Shown: positions 7,496 through 14,493, counted from the first letter of the stretch. The stretch: 17,643 bases of DNA from Nitrososphaeraceae archaeon (GCA_025922755.1 JAICHE010000004.1:1-17643), one strand, 5' to 3'. Notes: a model not told the origin generated them from the letters alone. Numbers and translations: made by a program.

Positions 7496-7642
7496 GTTCT
7501 TGTAAGGACATTCCTCCACTTAAAATAATTTGGAATAATCAAAATAATTCTATCAAGTTGAAATTCTAGATTTTTTTAAGCATAAAAAAAGATACTGTAT
7601 TTTCAAAAAACTCAAACTTATGCATTTCAAAATAAAAAAAGA

Positions 7643-7963
7643 CTATGGCTCTAGTAATGCTAGTTTAGCATCTATTCTGTCATAATATCCATTTTGATCC
7701 ATTGCTGGAACAAAAAACGTTGCTGATACAGTGTCACCAATTTGTGCTGAACAATTTGGTACTACTACACTAACTCCATATTCAGATTCTCCGACACACC
7801 CATGTTCAGTTACTGCTAAAACTGTAACTTGTTCAGTTACTTCCACTGGAAAAATATTCCAAGGTGTTAATGTTATGAACAAAATCACAGCTAATCCAGC
7901 ACCGATTAAGGCCATAGTTCGTATTACGGGTGATTTTTTTTCTTTTTGTTTTGTTTCTTGCAT
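7643..7963 (-). CDS. Hypothetical membrane-anchored protein, 106 aa
   Basis: I do not recognise the family. A short, charged cytoplasmic N-terminus (QETKQKEKKSP) is followed by one transmembrane helix (about 15-33). An extracytoplasmic domain of about 70 residues has two cysteines (HGCVGESEYG and VPNCSAQIGD) that could form a disulfide. The topology resembles small thaumarchaeal envelope proteins. ATG 7963 is the start; TATATTTAG at about 7991-7999 on the minus strand is roughly 31 nt upstream. T-runs after the stop (7564-7641 region) could terminate transcription. Confidence 0.75.
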   Translation of the reverse strand: MQETKQKEKKSPVIRTMALIGAGLAVILFITLTPWNIFPVEVTEQVTVLAVTEHGCVGESEYGVSVVVPNCSAQIGDTVSATFFVPAMDQNGYYDRIDAKLALLEP

Positions 7964-8154
7964 TTTGCTTCACTCTTATTACCTCAATACTAAATATAAT
8001 GGACACTCAAATTCACGACTAGTGCCAACTATCGCTTCTTGTATTTGAAGATGACCGTTTTAAAGAGATTCACAAAAAATATTTTTTTAAAAACATCTTT
8101 CCCAAAATAGGGACGATGATGAATAATTAAATTTGGTATTTTACGATATAATAT

Positions 8155-8298
8155 ATGGCAAAGAGAGTAACTATAATGATTGATGATGATCTTGATAAAA
8201 AACTTCGTTTACTACAATCAAAATTGATTTCAAAAACAAATGAATCTGTTTCTTATTCTAGCGTAATAAATAACGAGTTAAGAAAACAACTAAAGTAA
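8155..8298 (+). CDS. Small ribbon-helix-helix (CopG-like) protein, 47 aa
   Basis: This 47-residue ORF encodes a beta strand KRVTIMIDDDLDKKL, a helix, then SYSSVINNELRKQL. That is the strand-helix-helix layout of ribbon-helix-helix DNA-binding proteins, which dimerise to place the strand in the major groove. The usual family length is about 45-60 residues. ATG 8155 has an AATTAAATTT element centred about 27 nt upstream, consistent with leaderless expression. No toxin partner is visible next door, so it looks like a free-standing regulator rather than an antitoxin. The family call rests on pattern alone. Confidence 0.7.
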   Translation: MAKRVTIMIDDDLDKKLRLLQSKLISKTNESVSYSSVINNELRKQLK

Positions 8299-8416
8299 TT
8301 CCAGCTTATTTGGAAATCATCTTAATTCGATTTGTTTAGTTTTTTGTAGCGTTGTTGCATTATTGAAAATAATTTTTAATGATTTATTTTTCCTATATGC
8401 TCTTGCGGGAATTATT

Positions 8417-8707
8417 TTATGTTGCGGGTTTTTTTTCTTCTTTTTTGGCACTGCCGGCATTCTTTTTTCTAGCTCCAAAACTAATGAGAACTAGTAAAAA
8501 CCCCACTCCTGTCAAAATGCTAGCCAGGGTATTCATGTTCTTGTTTTCTTCTTCTTGAATCATCAGCTCAATCATCTCATCTTCGGTCATGCCTGCCTTT
8601 CCAACAGGAACTGATGTGTTGATTATTGCTAATAACACCAAACCTACTGCCAGCATGGCTATTCCTCCTCCTAGTATTTTTTTATCTACTAAAACCAACG
8701 TACTCAC
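8417..8707 (-). CDS. Hypothetical membrane protein with two TM segments, 96 aa
   Basis: I do not recognise the family. Two hydrophobic helices (about 11-29 and 61-78) are separated by an acidic loop (GMTEDEMIELMIQEEENKN). The tail is strongly basic (ARKKNAGSAKKEEKKPAT), so both ends probably face the cytoplasm. The start is GTG 8707, with TAATATAT at 8726-8733 on the minus strand about 22 nt upstream. It follows the 96-residue hypothetical gene by 54 nt in the same direction. The good helix pair and the basic tail argue that it is a real gene. Confidence 0.72.
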   Translation of the reverse strand: MSTLVLVDKKILGGGIAMLAVGLVLLAIINTSVPVGKAGMTEDEMIELMIQEEENKNMNTLASILTGVGFLLVLISFGARKKNAGSAKKEEKKPAT

Positions 8708-8761
8708 TCTATGTAGTTGATGGCCATATATTAGGAATATTGGAGTATTTTTTTATTGGCC

Positions 8762-9052
8762 CTAGAATGGTTCTGGGGGGTTTTGCACAAATACATTACA
8801 AACAAGAGCATCTGTTTTTGAATCTCTGTACTGGACATTACATGTTACAAATTTTCCTTTTAGTGCTCTTTCCAAATCTTCCTGAGATTTTTCTTCATAT
8901 TGGGGACTGTCTGGATTATCGATTTTTGCGATGATTATTTTTTCTGTTTTTCCATATTCTTCTTGGTTGTCTTTTCGGTGATGAGTAATTAACATCTCAA
9001 AAGCATTATTTGACAGACAAGAAATAACAGAACCTCCAATACCATCTCCCAT
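8762..9052 (-). CDS. Hypothetical protein, 96 aa
   Basis: I do not recognise the family. It is a soluble, charged protein with no membrane segment; cysteines occur at CLSNN, VTCNV and LVCNV. The N-terminus is glycine-rich (MGDGIGGSVISCLSNNAF), followed by EMLITHHRKDNQEEYG. ATG 9052 lies 26 nt after the mqnD stop. An AATTATA element (centred near 9077) overlaps the mqnD stop region at the correct spacing, so it may have its own promoter as well as possible read-through from mqnD. A competing plus-strand frame over 8626-8934 lacks this support. Confidence 0.7.
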   Translation of the reverse strand: MGDGIGGSVISCLSNNAFEMLITHHRKDNQEEYGKTEKIIIAKIDNPDSPQYEEKSQEDLERALKGKFVTCNVQYRDSKTDALVCNVFVQNPPEPF

Positions 9053-9078
9053 GAATTTTAAAATTTTTTGTAGTATAA

Positions 9079-9915
9079 TTACTTGATGGCTATGCTTAGA
9101 TTAAATTCTGGAACAAGCCCTTTTTCTTTTGCCATTTCAAATACTCTTCTAATAGATTCTTCTCCTTTGTCTCCCATGTTTACGGTAACTGGATTCACAT
9201 ACATTTTTACAAATTTTTCAATGAGCTCTCTTGGCTTTCCTCTACTATACTGCATGGCATATTCAATTGCATCATCAAGATTATCTAATCCATACTCTAT
9301 TGATGCTTGAAGATATTTGTCAAATTTGTGAATCGTGTCCATTCCCAAACTTGTTTTCATAACATTAATTCCTAAAGGAACGGGTAAACCGTTAGTGGTT
9401 TTATCCCACCACTCTCCAACATCTAAAATTTTTACATTCCCTTCTTGAGCATAAGATAACTGAGTTTCATGAATTACCAAACCTGCATCAACATCTCCAT
9501 TTGCAACGGCTTGCGGAATATCGCTAAAATTCATCTCAACATAATCAAATTTTCCAATCATTAACTGAAGTAGTAAAAAGGCAGATGTCATTTTTCCGGG
9601 AATTGCGATTTTACTCTTTTTTATCTCGTCAATTGTCATTGACTTTTTTGCAGTGACTATTGGCCCATACCCAATCCCAAAGCTTCCGCCACTTCGTAAA
9701 ATGGTGTATCCAGGAATATATGCACAGGCATGAACAGAAACTGCCGTTACATCAAGTTCTGGATTTGTAGCTTTTCGGTTTAATTTCTCAATATCTTCAA
9801 TTACATGGTTTACTTCAAAGTCGGGTGATTTGACTTTGCCAGTAAACATGCCATAAAACATGAATGCGTCATCTGAATCTGGTGTATGCCCTACAGAAAT
9901 TTCCACAAAGGACAT
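9079..9915 (-). CDS. mqnD: 1,4-dihydroxy-6-naphthoate synthase (MqnD)
   Basis: This protein of about 278 residues has the MqnD signature GHTPDSDDAFMFYGM near its start, then IEDIEKLNRKA, LDVTAVSVHACAYIPGY and the substrate-loop motif GGSFGIGYGPIV. It folds like a periplasmic-binding protein and converts cyclic dehypoxanthinyl futalosine to 1,4-dihydroxy-6-naphthoate, a late step before prenylation to menaquinone. I give ATG 9915. GTG 9906 is a serious alternative because the only good TATA core (TTATAA 9927-9932) lies about 24 nt before it. TTG 9939 is less likely because that TATA core lies downstream of it. The TATA core is palindromic and may also drive the divergent small transcript at 9955. 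Confidence 0.92.
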   Translation of the reverse strand: MSFVEISVGHTPDSDDAFMFYGMFTGKVKSPDFEVNHVIEDIEKLNRKATNPELDVTAVSVHACAYIPGYTILRSGGSFGIGYGPIVTAKKSMTIDEIKKSKIAIPGKMTSAFLLLQLMIGKFDYVEMNFSDIPQAVANGDVDAGLVIHETQLSYAQEGNVKILDVGEWWDKTTNGLPVPLGINVMKTSLGMDTIHKFDKYLQASIEYGLDNLDDAIEYAMQYSRGKPRELIEKFVKMYVNPVTVNMGDKGEESIRRVFEMAKEKGLVPEFNLSIAIK

Positions 9916-9924
9916 CAAAAAGTT

Positions 9925-9936
9925 CGTTATAAAAAT
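9925..9936. promoter_or_regulatory. Shared, palindromic TATA core between mqnD and a small transcript
   Basis: CGTTATAAAAAT contains the palindrome TTATAA (9927-9932). Its centre lies 23.5 nt from mqnD GTG 9906 on the minus strand. It lies 25.5 nt from ATG 9955, and 28.5 nt from the first base of the GCCATAG helix at 9958, on the plus strand. One TATA core could serve both directions. Confidence 0.45.
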
Positions 9937-9954
9937 CAAAACTTGTTACAAAAT

Positions 9955-10067
9955 ATGGCCATAGACGATTTTGGTAACCAATGTCGCCAGATTACCAAAT
10001 CCCAGCTTGCTATGGCAATAACTATCTTATGTGGTTTAAGCTAAAATCAAACAGTGTAATTTTTTTT
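9955..10067 (+). ncRNA. Candidate small structured RNA (or 29-aa leaderless ORF)
   Basis: Between mqnD and the SIS gene is a locally GC-richer stretch with nested pairing. GCCATAG (9958-9964) pairs with CTATGGC (10010-10016), and TTTGGTAA (9970-9977) with TTACCAAA (9992-9999), leaving internal loops and a 14-nt terminal loop. A TATA core at 9927-9932 is correctly spaced for a start at 9955-9958. A run of eight T (10060-10067) could end the transcript. The same stretch holds an ORF (ATG 9955 to TAA 10044, 29 codons) ending in a hydrophobic stretch. The SIS gene has its own TATA, so this is not simply its leader. It matches no RNA family I know; I see no tRNA T-loop and no C/D boxes. The H/ACA fit is poor. 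Confidence 0.45.
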
Positions 10068-10132
10068 GATGTTTTTTATCAAAAAATATCTTGATTCTCA
10101 AAACCAACTTCCAAAATAATTAATCGTTTTTC

Positions 10133-10140
10133 TAATATAT
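10133..10140 (+). promoter_or_regulatory. TATA box of the SIS-domain gene
   Basis: TAATATAT is centred about 25 nt before ATG 10162, with no Shine-Dalgarno site at a useful distance. This fits a leaderless mRNA. Confidence 0.5.
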
Positions 10141-10161
10141 GGAGAAGGATGAGTCAAAAAC

Positions 10162-11070
10162 ATGCAAACAATTGAGGCATATGAAAATGATGTTAATGCT
10201 CAGCCAAAATTTTTGAAAACATTCAAACCCCAAAAACCAATCCCTCTCAATCAGCAAAAAAATACTATATTCACTGGAAGCGGAGATTCTTTAGCCTCTG
10301 CAATGCTTGCAGAATCATTTTCGAATTTCTCTGTAAAAGCAATGGATCCGTTGGATTTACTAAAAAACAAATCAATCTCAAAGGATAATGCAGTTTACTT
10401 CGTTTCAATTTCTGGGAACACTATCTCAAACATCAAGGTTGCTAAAATTGCAAAAAAATCAGTGGCAATTACATCAAAATCCAAAAGCAGACTTTCAAAA
10501 GCTTCAGATCAAACCATATTACTGCAATATCCAAACGCAGATGTCTTTACTGCCGGAAGTATAAGCTTTTTAGAAAGTGCTCTTACCTGCATCTCTCTTG
10601 TAAGGCCAATTTTGATTCCAAAAAATAACGATATATACAAAAAAGCGTTTTTTGAGGCAAAAAAATCAAAATTCGGTAAAAGAATTTTTGTTTTGGGAAA
10701 TATGCACACATATCCTATAGCAATGTATTGTGCTGCAAAATTTTACGAATTGCTGGGATATGATGCCCACTACGAAAGAATAGAGCAATTTTCACATATG
10801 GGGCTTTTTTCTGCAAAAAAGGCTGATACTGTTATTATTTTTGAACAAAAAAACGCACACAATACTCAACTTTTAAAAAATTTAAAAAAAGTTGGGTTAA
10901 ATCCAATAATTCCAAATTTTAATTCAAAAAATAAAATCTCACAAATTATTTTTTACACTTTTTTCTCCCAATTACTACCGCTTTTTGAGGCTAAAAAACA
11001 ACGCAAAAAAGATTGTAATTTCGTACTGGCCAAGAAACTTCGTAAAGTTAGCGACAACATGATCTATTGA
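10162..11070 (+). CDS. SIS-domain sugar-phosphate isomerase family protein
   Basis: This 302-residue protein has two SIS lobes. The first contains the TGSGDSLASAM loop (residues 38-48) and FVSISGNTISN (80-90), the phosphosugar-binding Ser/Thr region, followed by VAITSKSKSRLSKASD. The second contains KRIFVLGN, AAKFYELLGY and ERIEQFSHMGLF (205-216), resembling the Glu-Phe-His segment of GlmS-type isomerase domains and bifunctional phosphoglucose/phosphomannose isomerases. It probably isomerises a hexose phosphate or amino-sugar phosphate; the exact substrate is uncertain. There is no glutaminase domain, so it is not complete GlmS. It lies just upstream of the elongation factor 2 gene, which has its own TATA box. 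Confidence 0.82.
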   Translation: MQTIEAYENDVNAQPKFLKTFKPQKPIPLNQQKNTIFTGSGDSLASAMLAESFSNFSVKAMDPLDLLKNKSISKDNAVYFVSISGNTISNIKVAKIAKKSVAITSKSKSRLSKASDQTILLQYPNADVFTAGSISFLESALTCISLVRPILIPKNNDIYKKAFFEAKKSKFGKRIFVLGNMHTYPIAMYCAAKFYELLGYDAHYERIEQFSHMGLFSAKKADTVIIFEQKNAHNTQLLKNLKKVGLNPIIPNFNSKNKISQIIFYTFFSQLLPLFEAKKQRKKDCNFVLAKKLRKVSDNMIY

Positions 11071-11089
11071 TCTTATAATTCTCATAAGA

Positions 11090-11096
11090 TTTAATA
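11090..11096 (+). promoter_or_regulatory. TATA box of the elongation factor 2 gene
   Basis: TTTAATA is centred 27 nt before ATG 11120, giving the ideal spacing for a leaderless transcript. Confidence 0.55.
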
Positions 11097-11119
11097 GCTG
11101 AATAACTGGGTTTGCGAAT

Positions 11120-13312
11120 ATGGTAAAATACAAGTCAACAACCGAGGTCCTAAAAATTATCAAAGACAAGGAACAGATACGAAACTTTGGTGTCATTGCT
11201 CATGTTGACCATGGAAAAACTACCATGAGTGATAGTTTGTTGGCTTATTCTGGAATTATTGCCCCCTCTGCTGCTGGAAAAGCATTGGCAATGGATTTTG
11301 ACAAAGAAGAACAAGAAAGAGGAATTACAATTTATCAAGCAAATGTGACTTTACACTTTTCTCAAAAAGGCAAAGAATACGTGATTAACATGATTGATAC
11401 TCCTGGACACGTTGATTTTAGTGGTAGAGTAATCAGAAGTCTTCGAGCAATCGATGGAGCAGTTGTTGTGTGTGATGCTGTGGAGGGAATTATGACTCAG
11501 ACTGAAACCGTTACAAGAATGGCTCTTGAGGAACGTGTCAAACCAGTATTGTTCATCAATAAGGTAGATCGACTAATCAAAGAATTAAGACTGACTCCAG
11601 AAAAAATGCAGGAGACTCTTGCAGGTGTCGTTTCAAACTTTAATCAGTTGGTCGAAACCTATGCTGAACCTGAATACAAAGAGAAATGGAAGGTTTCAAT
11701 TCAAGATGCTAGTGTAACATTTGGTTCTGCAAAAGATAGGTGGGCAATTAACATAGATATTATGAAAGACAGAGGTATCTCCTTTAAAGACGTAATTGAT
11801 GCATATCAAAATGAAAAAGTTGATGAATTAGTAGAAAAAGCTCCTTTAGCCGATGCTGTCTTAGGTATGGTAGTAAAACATCATCCACCTCCACATGTAG
11901 CCCAGCAATACAGAATTCCACAAATATGGAAAGGGGATTTGGATTCAGATATTGGAAAGGCACTGTTAGCATGTAGTGATGACGGTCCTACAATAATGAT
12001 GATTGTAAACATGGTATTAGATCCTGCAGCCGGTCCTGTTGCTATTGGAAGATTGTTTTCAGGAAAAATCAAAGATGGTCAAACCGTCAATATCATTGAT
12101 GCAAAACGAGAAGGAAGAGTTCAATCAGTAAACTTCTTCATGGGAAATCAAAGAGAACAAGTCGGAGAACTAGGTTCTGGTAACATTCCTGCATTACTAG
12201 GATTAACAGAAGCTAGAGCAGGTAATACAATTTCATCAATTAAAGACATGCCCATGTTTGAGGGAGTCAAATATGTATCCGAACCTGTTGTTCAAGTTGC
12301 AGTTGAACCAAAACATCCAAAAGATTTGCCAAAATTAGTTGAGGTGTTAAAACAACTTACAATTGAGGATCCTAATTTAGTTGTAAAAATTGATGAAGAA
12401 AGTGGAGAAACCATTGTAGCTGGAATGGGTGTTCTGCACCTTGATGTTGCTACTCACCGAATTCAGGATGCTAAAGTTGAAATCATTACATCCGAACCAC
12501 TCATCAATTACAGGGAGACAGTAAAAGGGACCTGTGAGCCAATCATGTCAAAATCCCCTAACAGACACAACAAAATCTTCATGAAAGTTGAACCACTAGA
12601 ACCAAACATTGCACACATGCTAAGAACAGGCGAGATTAGTGATTTGAAAGATAAGAAAGTAGTAGCAGATCTGCTTAAGAAGGAAGGATGGGATACTGAT
12701 ACCATTAAAAGAGTAATGAAATTTGATTCTCGTGGAAATGTTTTGATTAATGGCACAAAAGGTGTGCAATTTGTTCATGAATCAACTGATTCAATCAATT
12801 CTGGTTTTGATGAAGTAATGAAAGAAGGCCCTCTTTGTAAAGAGCAAATGAGGGATTGTAAATTTACCTTTACGCATTTTGTGCCTCACGAAGATACAGC
12901 ACACAGAGGTTTATCTCAATTAGGACCTGCATCAAGACGTGCATGTATGGGTGCTTTGCTAACTGCTGGTACTACAATACTTGAACCAATGCTTGCAATT
13001 GAAGTAAGGGTTCCAACTGATTTGGTAGGTAATGTTGCAACCGTTCTTTCTGGAAAAAGAGGAAAAGTACTTGACATGCAACAAAAAGGTGCAAGCAGTA
13101 TTATCACGGGAGAAATTCCAGCTTCAGAAACCTTTACCTTATCAGAAGAAATGAGAGGCCAAACAGCAGGACGTGCCACATGGAATACTTCCTTTAAGGC
13201 ATGGGCTGAAGTTCCAAAATCTATGATTCAGACAGCTATTGCAGATATTAGAAAGAGAAAAGGCTTGGCACCAGAACCACCTGGTATCAACGAATTCATT
13301 GACAAAGAGTAA
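11120..13312 (+). CDS. fusA: Translation elongation factor 2 (aEF-2)
   Basis: This 730-residue GTPase has all G-domain motifs: AHVDHGKT (27-34), RGIT (67-70), DTPGH (93-97) and NKVD (147-150). Domains II-V follow at the normal archaeal length. Domain IV carries EDTAHRGLSQLGPASRRA with His595, the position modified to diphthamide in archaea and eukaryotes. The C-terminal part ends RGQTAGRATWNTSFKAWAEVP. It catalyses GTP-driven translocation of tRNA and mRNA on the ribosome. ATG 11120 is fixed by the TATA box 27 nt upstream. No other translation gene is adjacent, so it is probably transcribed alone. A T-rich hairpin 38 nt after the stop may end the transcript. Confidence 0.97.
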   Translation: MVKYKSTTEVLKIIKDKEQIRNFGVIAHVDHGKTTMSDSLLAYSGIIAPSAAGKALAMDFDKEEQERGITIYQANVTLHFSQKGKEYVINMIDTPGHVDFSGRVIRSLRAIDGAVVVCDAVEGIMTQTETVTRMALEERVKPVLFINKVDRLIKELRLTPEKMQETLAGVVSNFNQLVETYAEPEYKEKWKVSIQDASVTFGSAKDRWAINIDIMKDRGISFKDVIDAYQNEKVDELVEKAPLADAVLGMVVKHHPPPHVAQQYRIPQIWKGDLDSDIGKALLACSDDGPTIMMIVNMVLDPAAGPVAIGRLFSGKIKDGQTVNIIDAKREGRVQSVNFFMGNQREQVGELGSGNIPALLGLTEARAGNTISSIKDMPMFEGVKYVSEPVVQVAVEPKHPKDLPKLVEVLKQLTIEDPNLVVKIDEESGETIVAGMGVLHLDVATHRIQDAKVEIITSEPLINYRETVKGTCEPIMSKSPNRHNKIFMKVEPLEPNIAHMLRTGEISDLKDKKVVADLLKKEGWDTDTIKRVMKFDSRGNVLINGTKGVQFVHESTDSINSGFDEVMKEGPLCKEQMRDCKFTFTHFVPHEDTAHRGLSQLGPASRRACMGALLTAGTTILEPMLAIEVRVPTDLVGNVATVLSGKRGKVLDMQQKGASSIITGEIPASETFTLSEEMRGQTAGRATWNTSFKAWAEVPKSMIQTAIADIRKRKGLAPEPPGINEFIDKE

Positions 13313-13349
13313 AGAATTTCTAAAAACTCAAATTTTGAATTTTACAAAA

Positions 13350-13373
13350 GTTTGTTTGTTTTTTTAAACAAAC
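13350..13373 (+). terminator. T-rich hairpin after elongation factor 2
   Basis: GTTTGTTT (13350-13357) pairs with AAACAAAC (13366-13373) around an eight-base loop containing seven T. It lies 38 nt after the fusA stop. Archaeal termination usually needs only T-runs, which this provides. Confidence 0.4.
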
Positions 13374-13401
13374 ATAATGTTAACACTGATTTTTACCTTA
13401 T

Positions 13402-13409
13402 CGTTATAA
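13402..13409 (+). promoter_or_regulatory. TATA-like element before the structured RNA candidate
   Basis: CGTTATAA, with TTATAA at 13404-13409, lies about 20 nt upstream of the first helix of the candidate RNA. The spacing suggests a start near 13426-13433. Confidence 0.4.
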
Positions 13410-13424
13410 GAAAAAAATCCAAAA

Positions 13425-13519
13425 TAGAGCTGTCACCAAATAACAAAGCGTTTTTGGTCTTAAGCTCTGACCGCGGTTCAGGCCCGAGGGGAAACTCAAG
13501 TCTGAGCCATTACTTTTTT
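13425..13519 (+). ncRNA. Candidate structured non-coding RNA (GC-rich double hairpin)
   Basis: In the 327-nt gap after fusA, an AT-rich background gives way to a strongly paired block. Hairpin 1: AGAGCT (13426-13431) with AGCTCT (13463-13468), enclosing ACCAAA-t-AAC (13435-13444) with GTT-TTTGGT (13450-13458) and a 5-nt loop. Hairpin 2: GGTTCAGGC (13475-13483) with GTCTGAGCC (13500-13508), nine pairs including two G-U. It encloses GAG/CTC (13486-13488 with 13495-13497) and a GGGAAA loop. By hand count, 29 of 46 bases from 13463 to 13508 are G or C. TTTTTT (13514-13519) follows at once, and a TATA-like element precedes it. It has no tRNA T-loop and I do not recognise the family. It could be an independent small RNA or the 5' leader of the TFIIB-like gene. 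Confidence 0.65.
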
Positions 13520-13639
13520 GTTTAACATTTTATTCGATCTATATTTTTTTAAGTTGTTTTGAGGATTTGGATTTAAAGGAACATGTGTGTTTTTTGAACA
13601 ATCATTACTTGATAACCTATTTTAAAAAAATTTAATGCG

Positions 13640-13957
13640 TTGATTGACGAAAAAATAGATTCGATTTATGAGGAATTTCGTTGTGAATTAGGGATACATG
13701 AGCGAGATATTCTTGATGCTCAAAATTTACACAAACAACTTTTCAGTAAAAATCCATTTAGATATGAATCTCCTTTTTTAATTTCTGCAGTATGTGTATA
13801 TGCTATATCTCATAACATTCCTCAACAAGTAACGATTGAAGAAATTGAAAGAATTTCTCATATCAAAAAAGAGGATATTGTAAAATGCTACAAAATGGCG
13901 TTAAATTCCGAAATTGATTCCTCATTGCAAAGGAGAGATGATGATGTGGCTCATTAA
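13640..13957 (+). CDS. Single-cyclin-box, TFIIB-like mini-protein (105 aa)
   Basis: Residues about 17-88 resemble one cyclin repeat of transcription factor B: LGIHERDILDAQNLHKQLF, SPFLISAVCVYAISHN, VTIEEIERISHIKKEDIVKC and YKMAL. This matches the AAxxIYxA, EI and Y-k-l pattern of TFB core repeats. It lacks the N-terminal zinc ribbon, the B-finger and the second repeat, so it cannot be a standard TFB and may act as a modulator. The start is TTG 13640, because an in-frame TAA at 13613 lies upstream and no ATG is available early; the ATG at 13635 is in another frame. The tail (SSLQRRDDDVAH) is charged. Structured RNA candidates lie on both sides. Confidence 0.65.
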   Translation: MIDEKIDSIYEEFRCELGIHERDILDAQNLHKQLFSKNPFRYESPFLISAVCVYAISHNIPQQVTIEEIERISHIKKEDIVKCYKMALNSEIDSSLQRRDDDVAH

Positions 13958-14029
13958 ATCCCACAAAGGGTAAAAAATGAACAAACTATTCGTAATGCTT
14001 TTAGAATATTAGAAATTGTTTTCTTTAAA

Positions 14030-14094
14030 GGTCGGGAAGTAGGTTCACATAATGGATGGTCAAAAGACCAACAAAAGATCGTCCTACTTCTCTA
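14030..14094 (+). ncRNA. Second candidate structured RNA with 10-bp closing helix
   Basis: The 299-nt gap between the TFIIB-like gene and the next ORF contains GGGAAGTAGG (14034-14043). It can pair with CCTACTTCTC (14083-14092) over 10 pairs, one of them G-U. Inside is a perfect hairpin TGGTC-AAAA-GACCA (14057-14070). A TATA-like AATATTAG (14004-14011) is centred about 27 nt before the first G of the helix, but no clear T-run follows. The same bases are also open in the frame that continues past the TFIIB-like gene's stop, so a coding relic is an alternative. In the rest of the gap (14117-14256) I see only AT-rich sequence and the promoter of the next gene. Confidence 0.45.
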
Positions 14095-14256
14095 TTGTTC
14101 TAATTACAAATTATGATTAAAAAAGGCTACGTAGTATTCGTTATACTTTAGGTCAATTAGTAGTGATGTTTTTATCTTGACGATATTTCTAACAACAGAT
14201 TTGCCCTAATAACAAAAAAGTAAATGTGGTTTTTATGCTGGCTTGTTTTAGTTTAA

Positions 14257-14493
14257 GTGGATATGGGATTGATGTATACCAAATTATATTTGGATTTTGA
14301 ACCAGAAGAATGGAAACAAATTTCTTCCAATCCTACGACCTTTGAATCCGTTCAAGATAATGTCTCTTTGGAAATAATGGACACTTCTCAAAATTCCTGT
14401 CGACTACAATTTAAAAAAGGAGGAAAAATAAATCTTCTTCGAGTAGTTGGAAGGTTTCGTTTAACTTGGGATGATGATGATTTGGTAAATTAA
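14257..14493 (+). CDS. Hypothetical protein, 78 aa
   Basis: I do not recognise the family. It is a small soluble protein with alternating beta-like stretches (TKLYLDFEPEEWKQI, VSLEIMDTSQNSCRLQFKKG) and a C-terminal GRFRLTWDDDDLVN. The start could be GTG 14257 or ATG 14263. A TTTTTATG stretch at about 14230-14237 lies 27-29 nt upstream and allows either. The ORF is followed 43 nt later by another small plus-strand gene. Compact size, lack of a competing frame and a usable promoter support it. Confidence 0.6.
   Translation: MDMGLMYTKLYLDFEPEEWKQISSNPTTFESVQDNVSLEIMDTSQNSCRLQFKKGGKINLLRVVGRFRLTWDDDDLVN

Noticed and set aside
7731..8048. Plus-strand 105-codon frame
   Set aside because: It overlaps the membrane-anchored protein gene on the minus strand, which has an N-terminal TM helix and a promoter; this frame has a low-complexity Thr/Ser composition.
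8110..8126. C/D-box RNA suggested by GATGATGA
   Set aside because: No matching D box (CTGA) or C'/D' pair lies at the required distance.
8155..8298. Antitoxin of a toxin-antitoxin pair
   Set aside because: The ribbon-helix-helix gene stands alone; no toxin-like ORF follows it on the same strand.
8626..8934. Plus-strand 102-codon frame spanning two minus-strand genes
   Set aside because: It is antisense to both the two-TM protein and the 96-residue protein, has no promoter at its start, and its hydrophobicity mirrors the opposing strand.
9957..10016. H/ACA guide RNA reading of the nested hairpin
   Set aside because: The pocket-to-box distance is about 17 nt, a clear ACA box is missing, and no k-turn is evident in the terminal loop.
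13425..13519. tRNA or 5S rRNA reading of the GC-rich block
   Set aside because: The GGTTCA sequence is followed by GGCCC rather than a T-loop and stem, there is no anticodon arm or acceptor pairing, and the length and motifs do not fit 5S rRNA.
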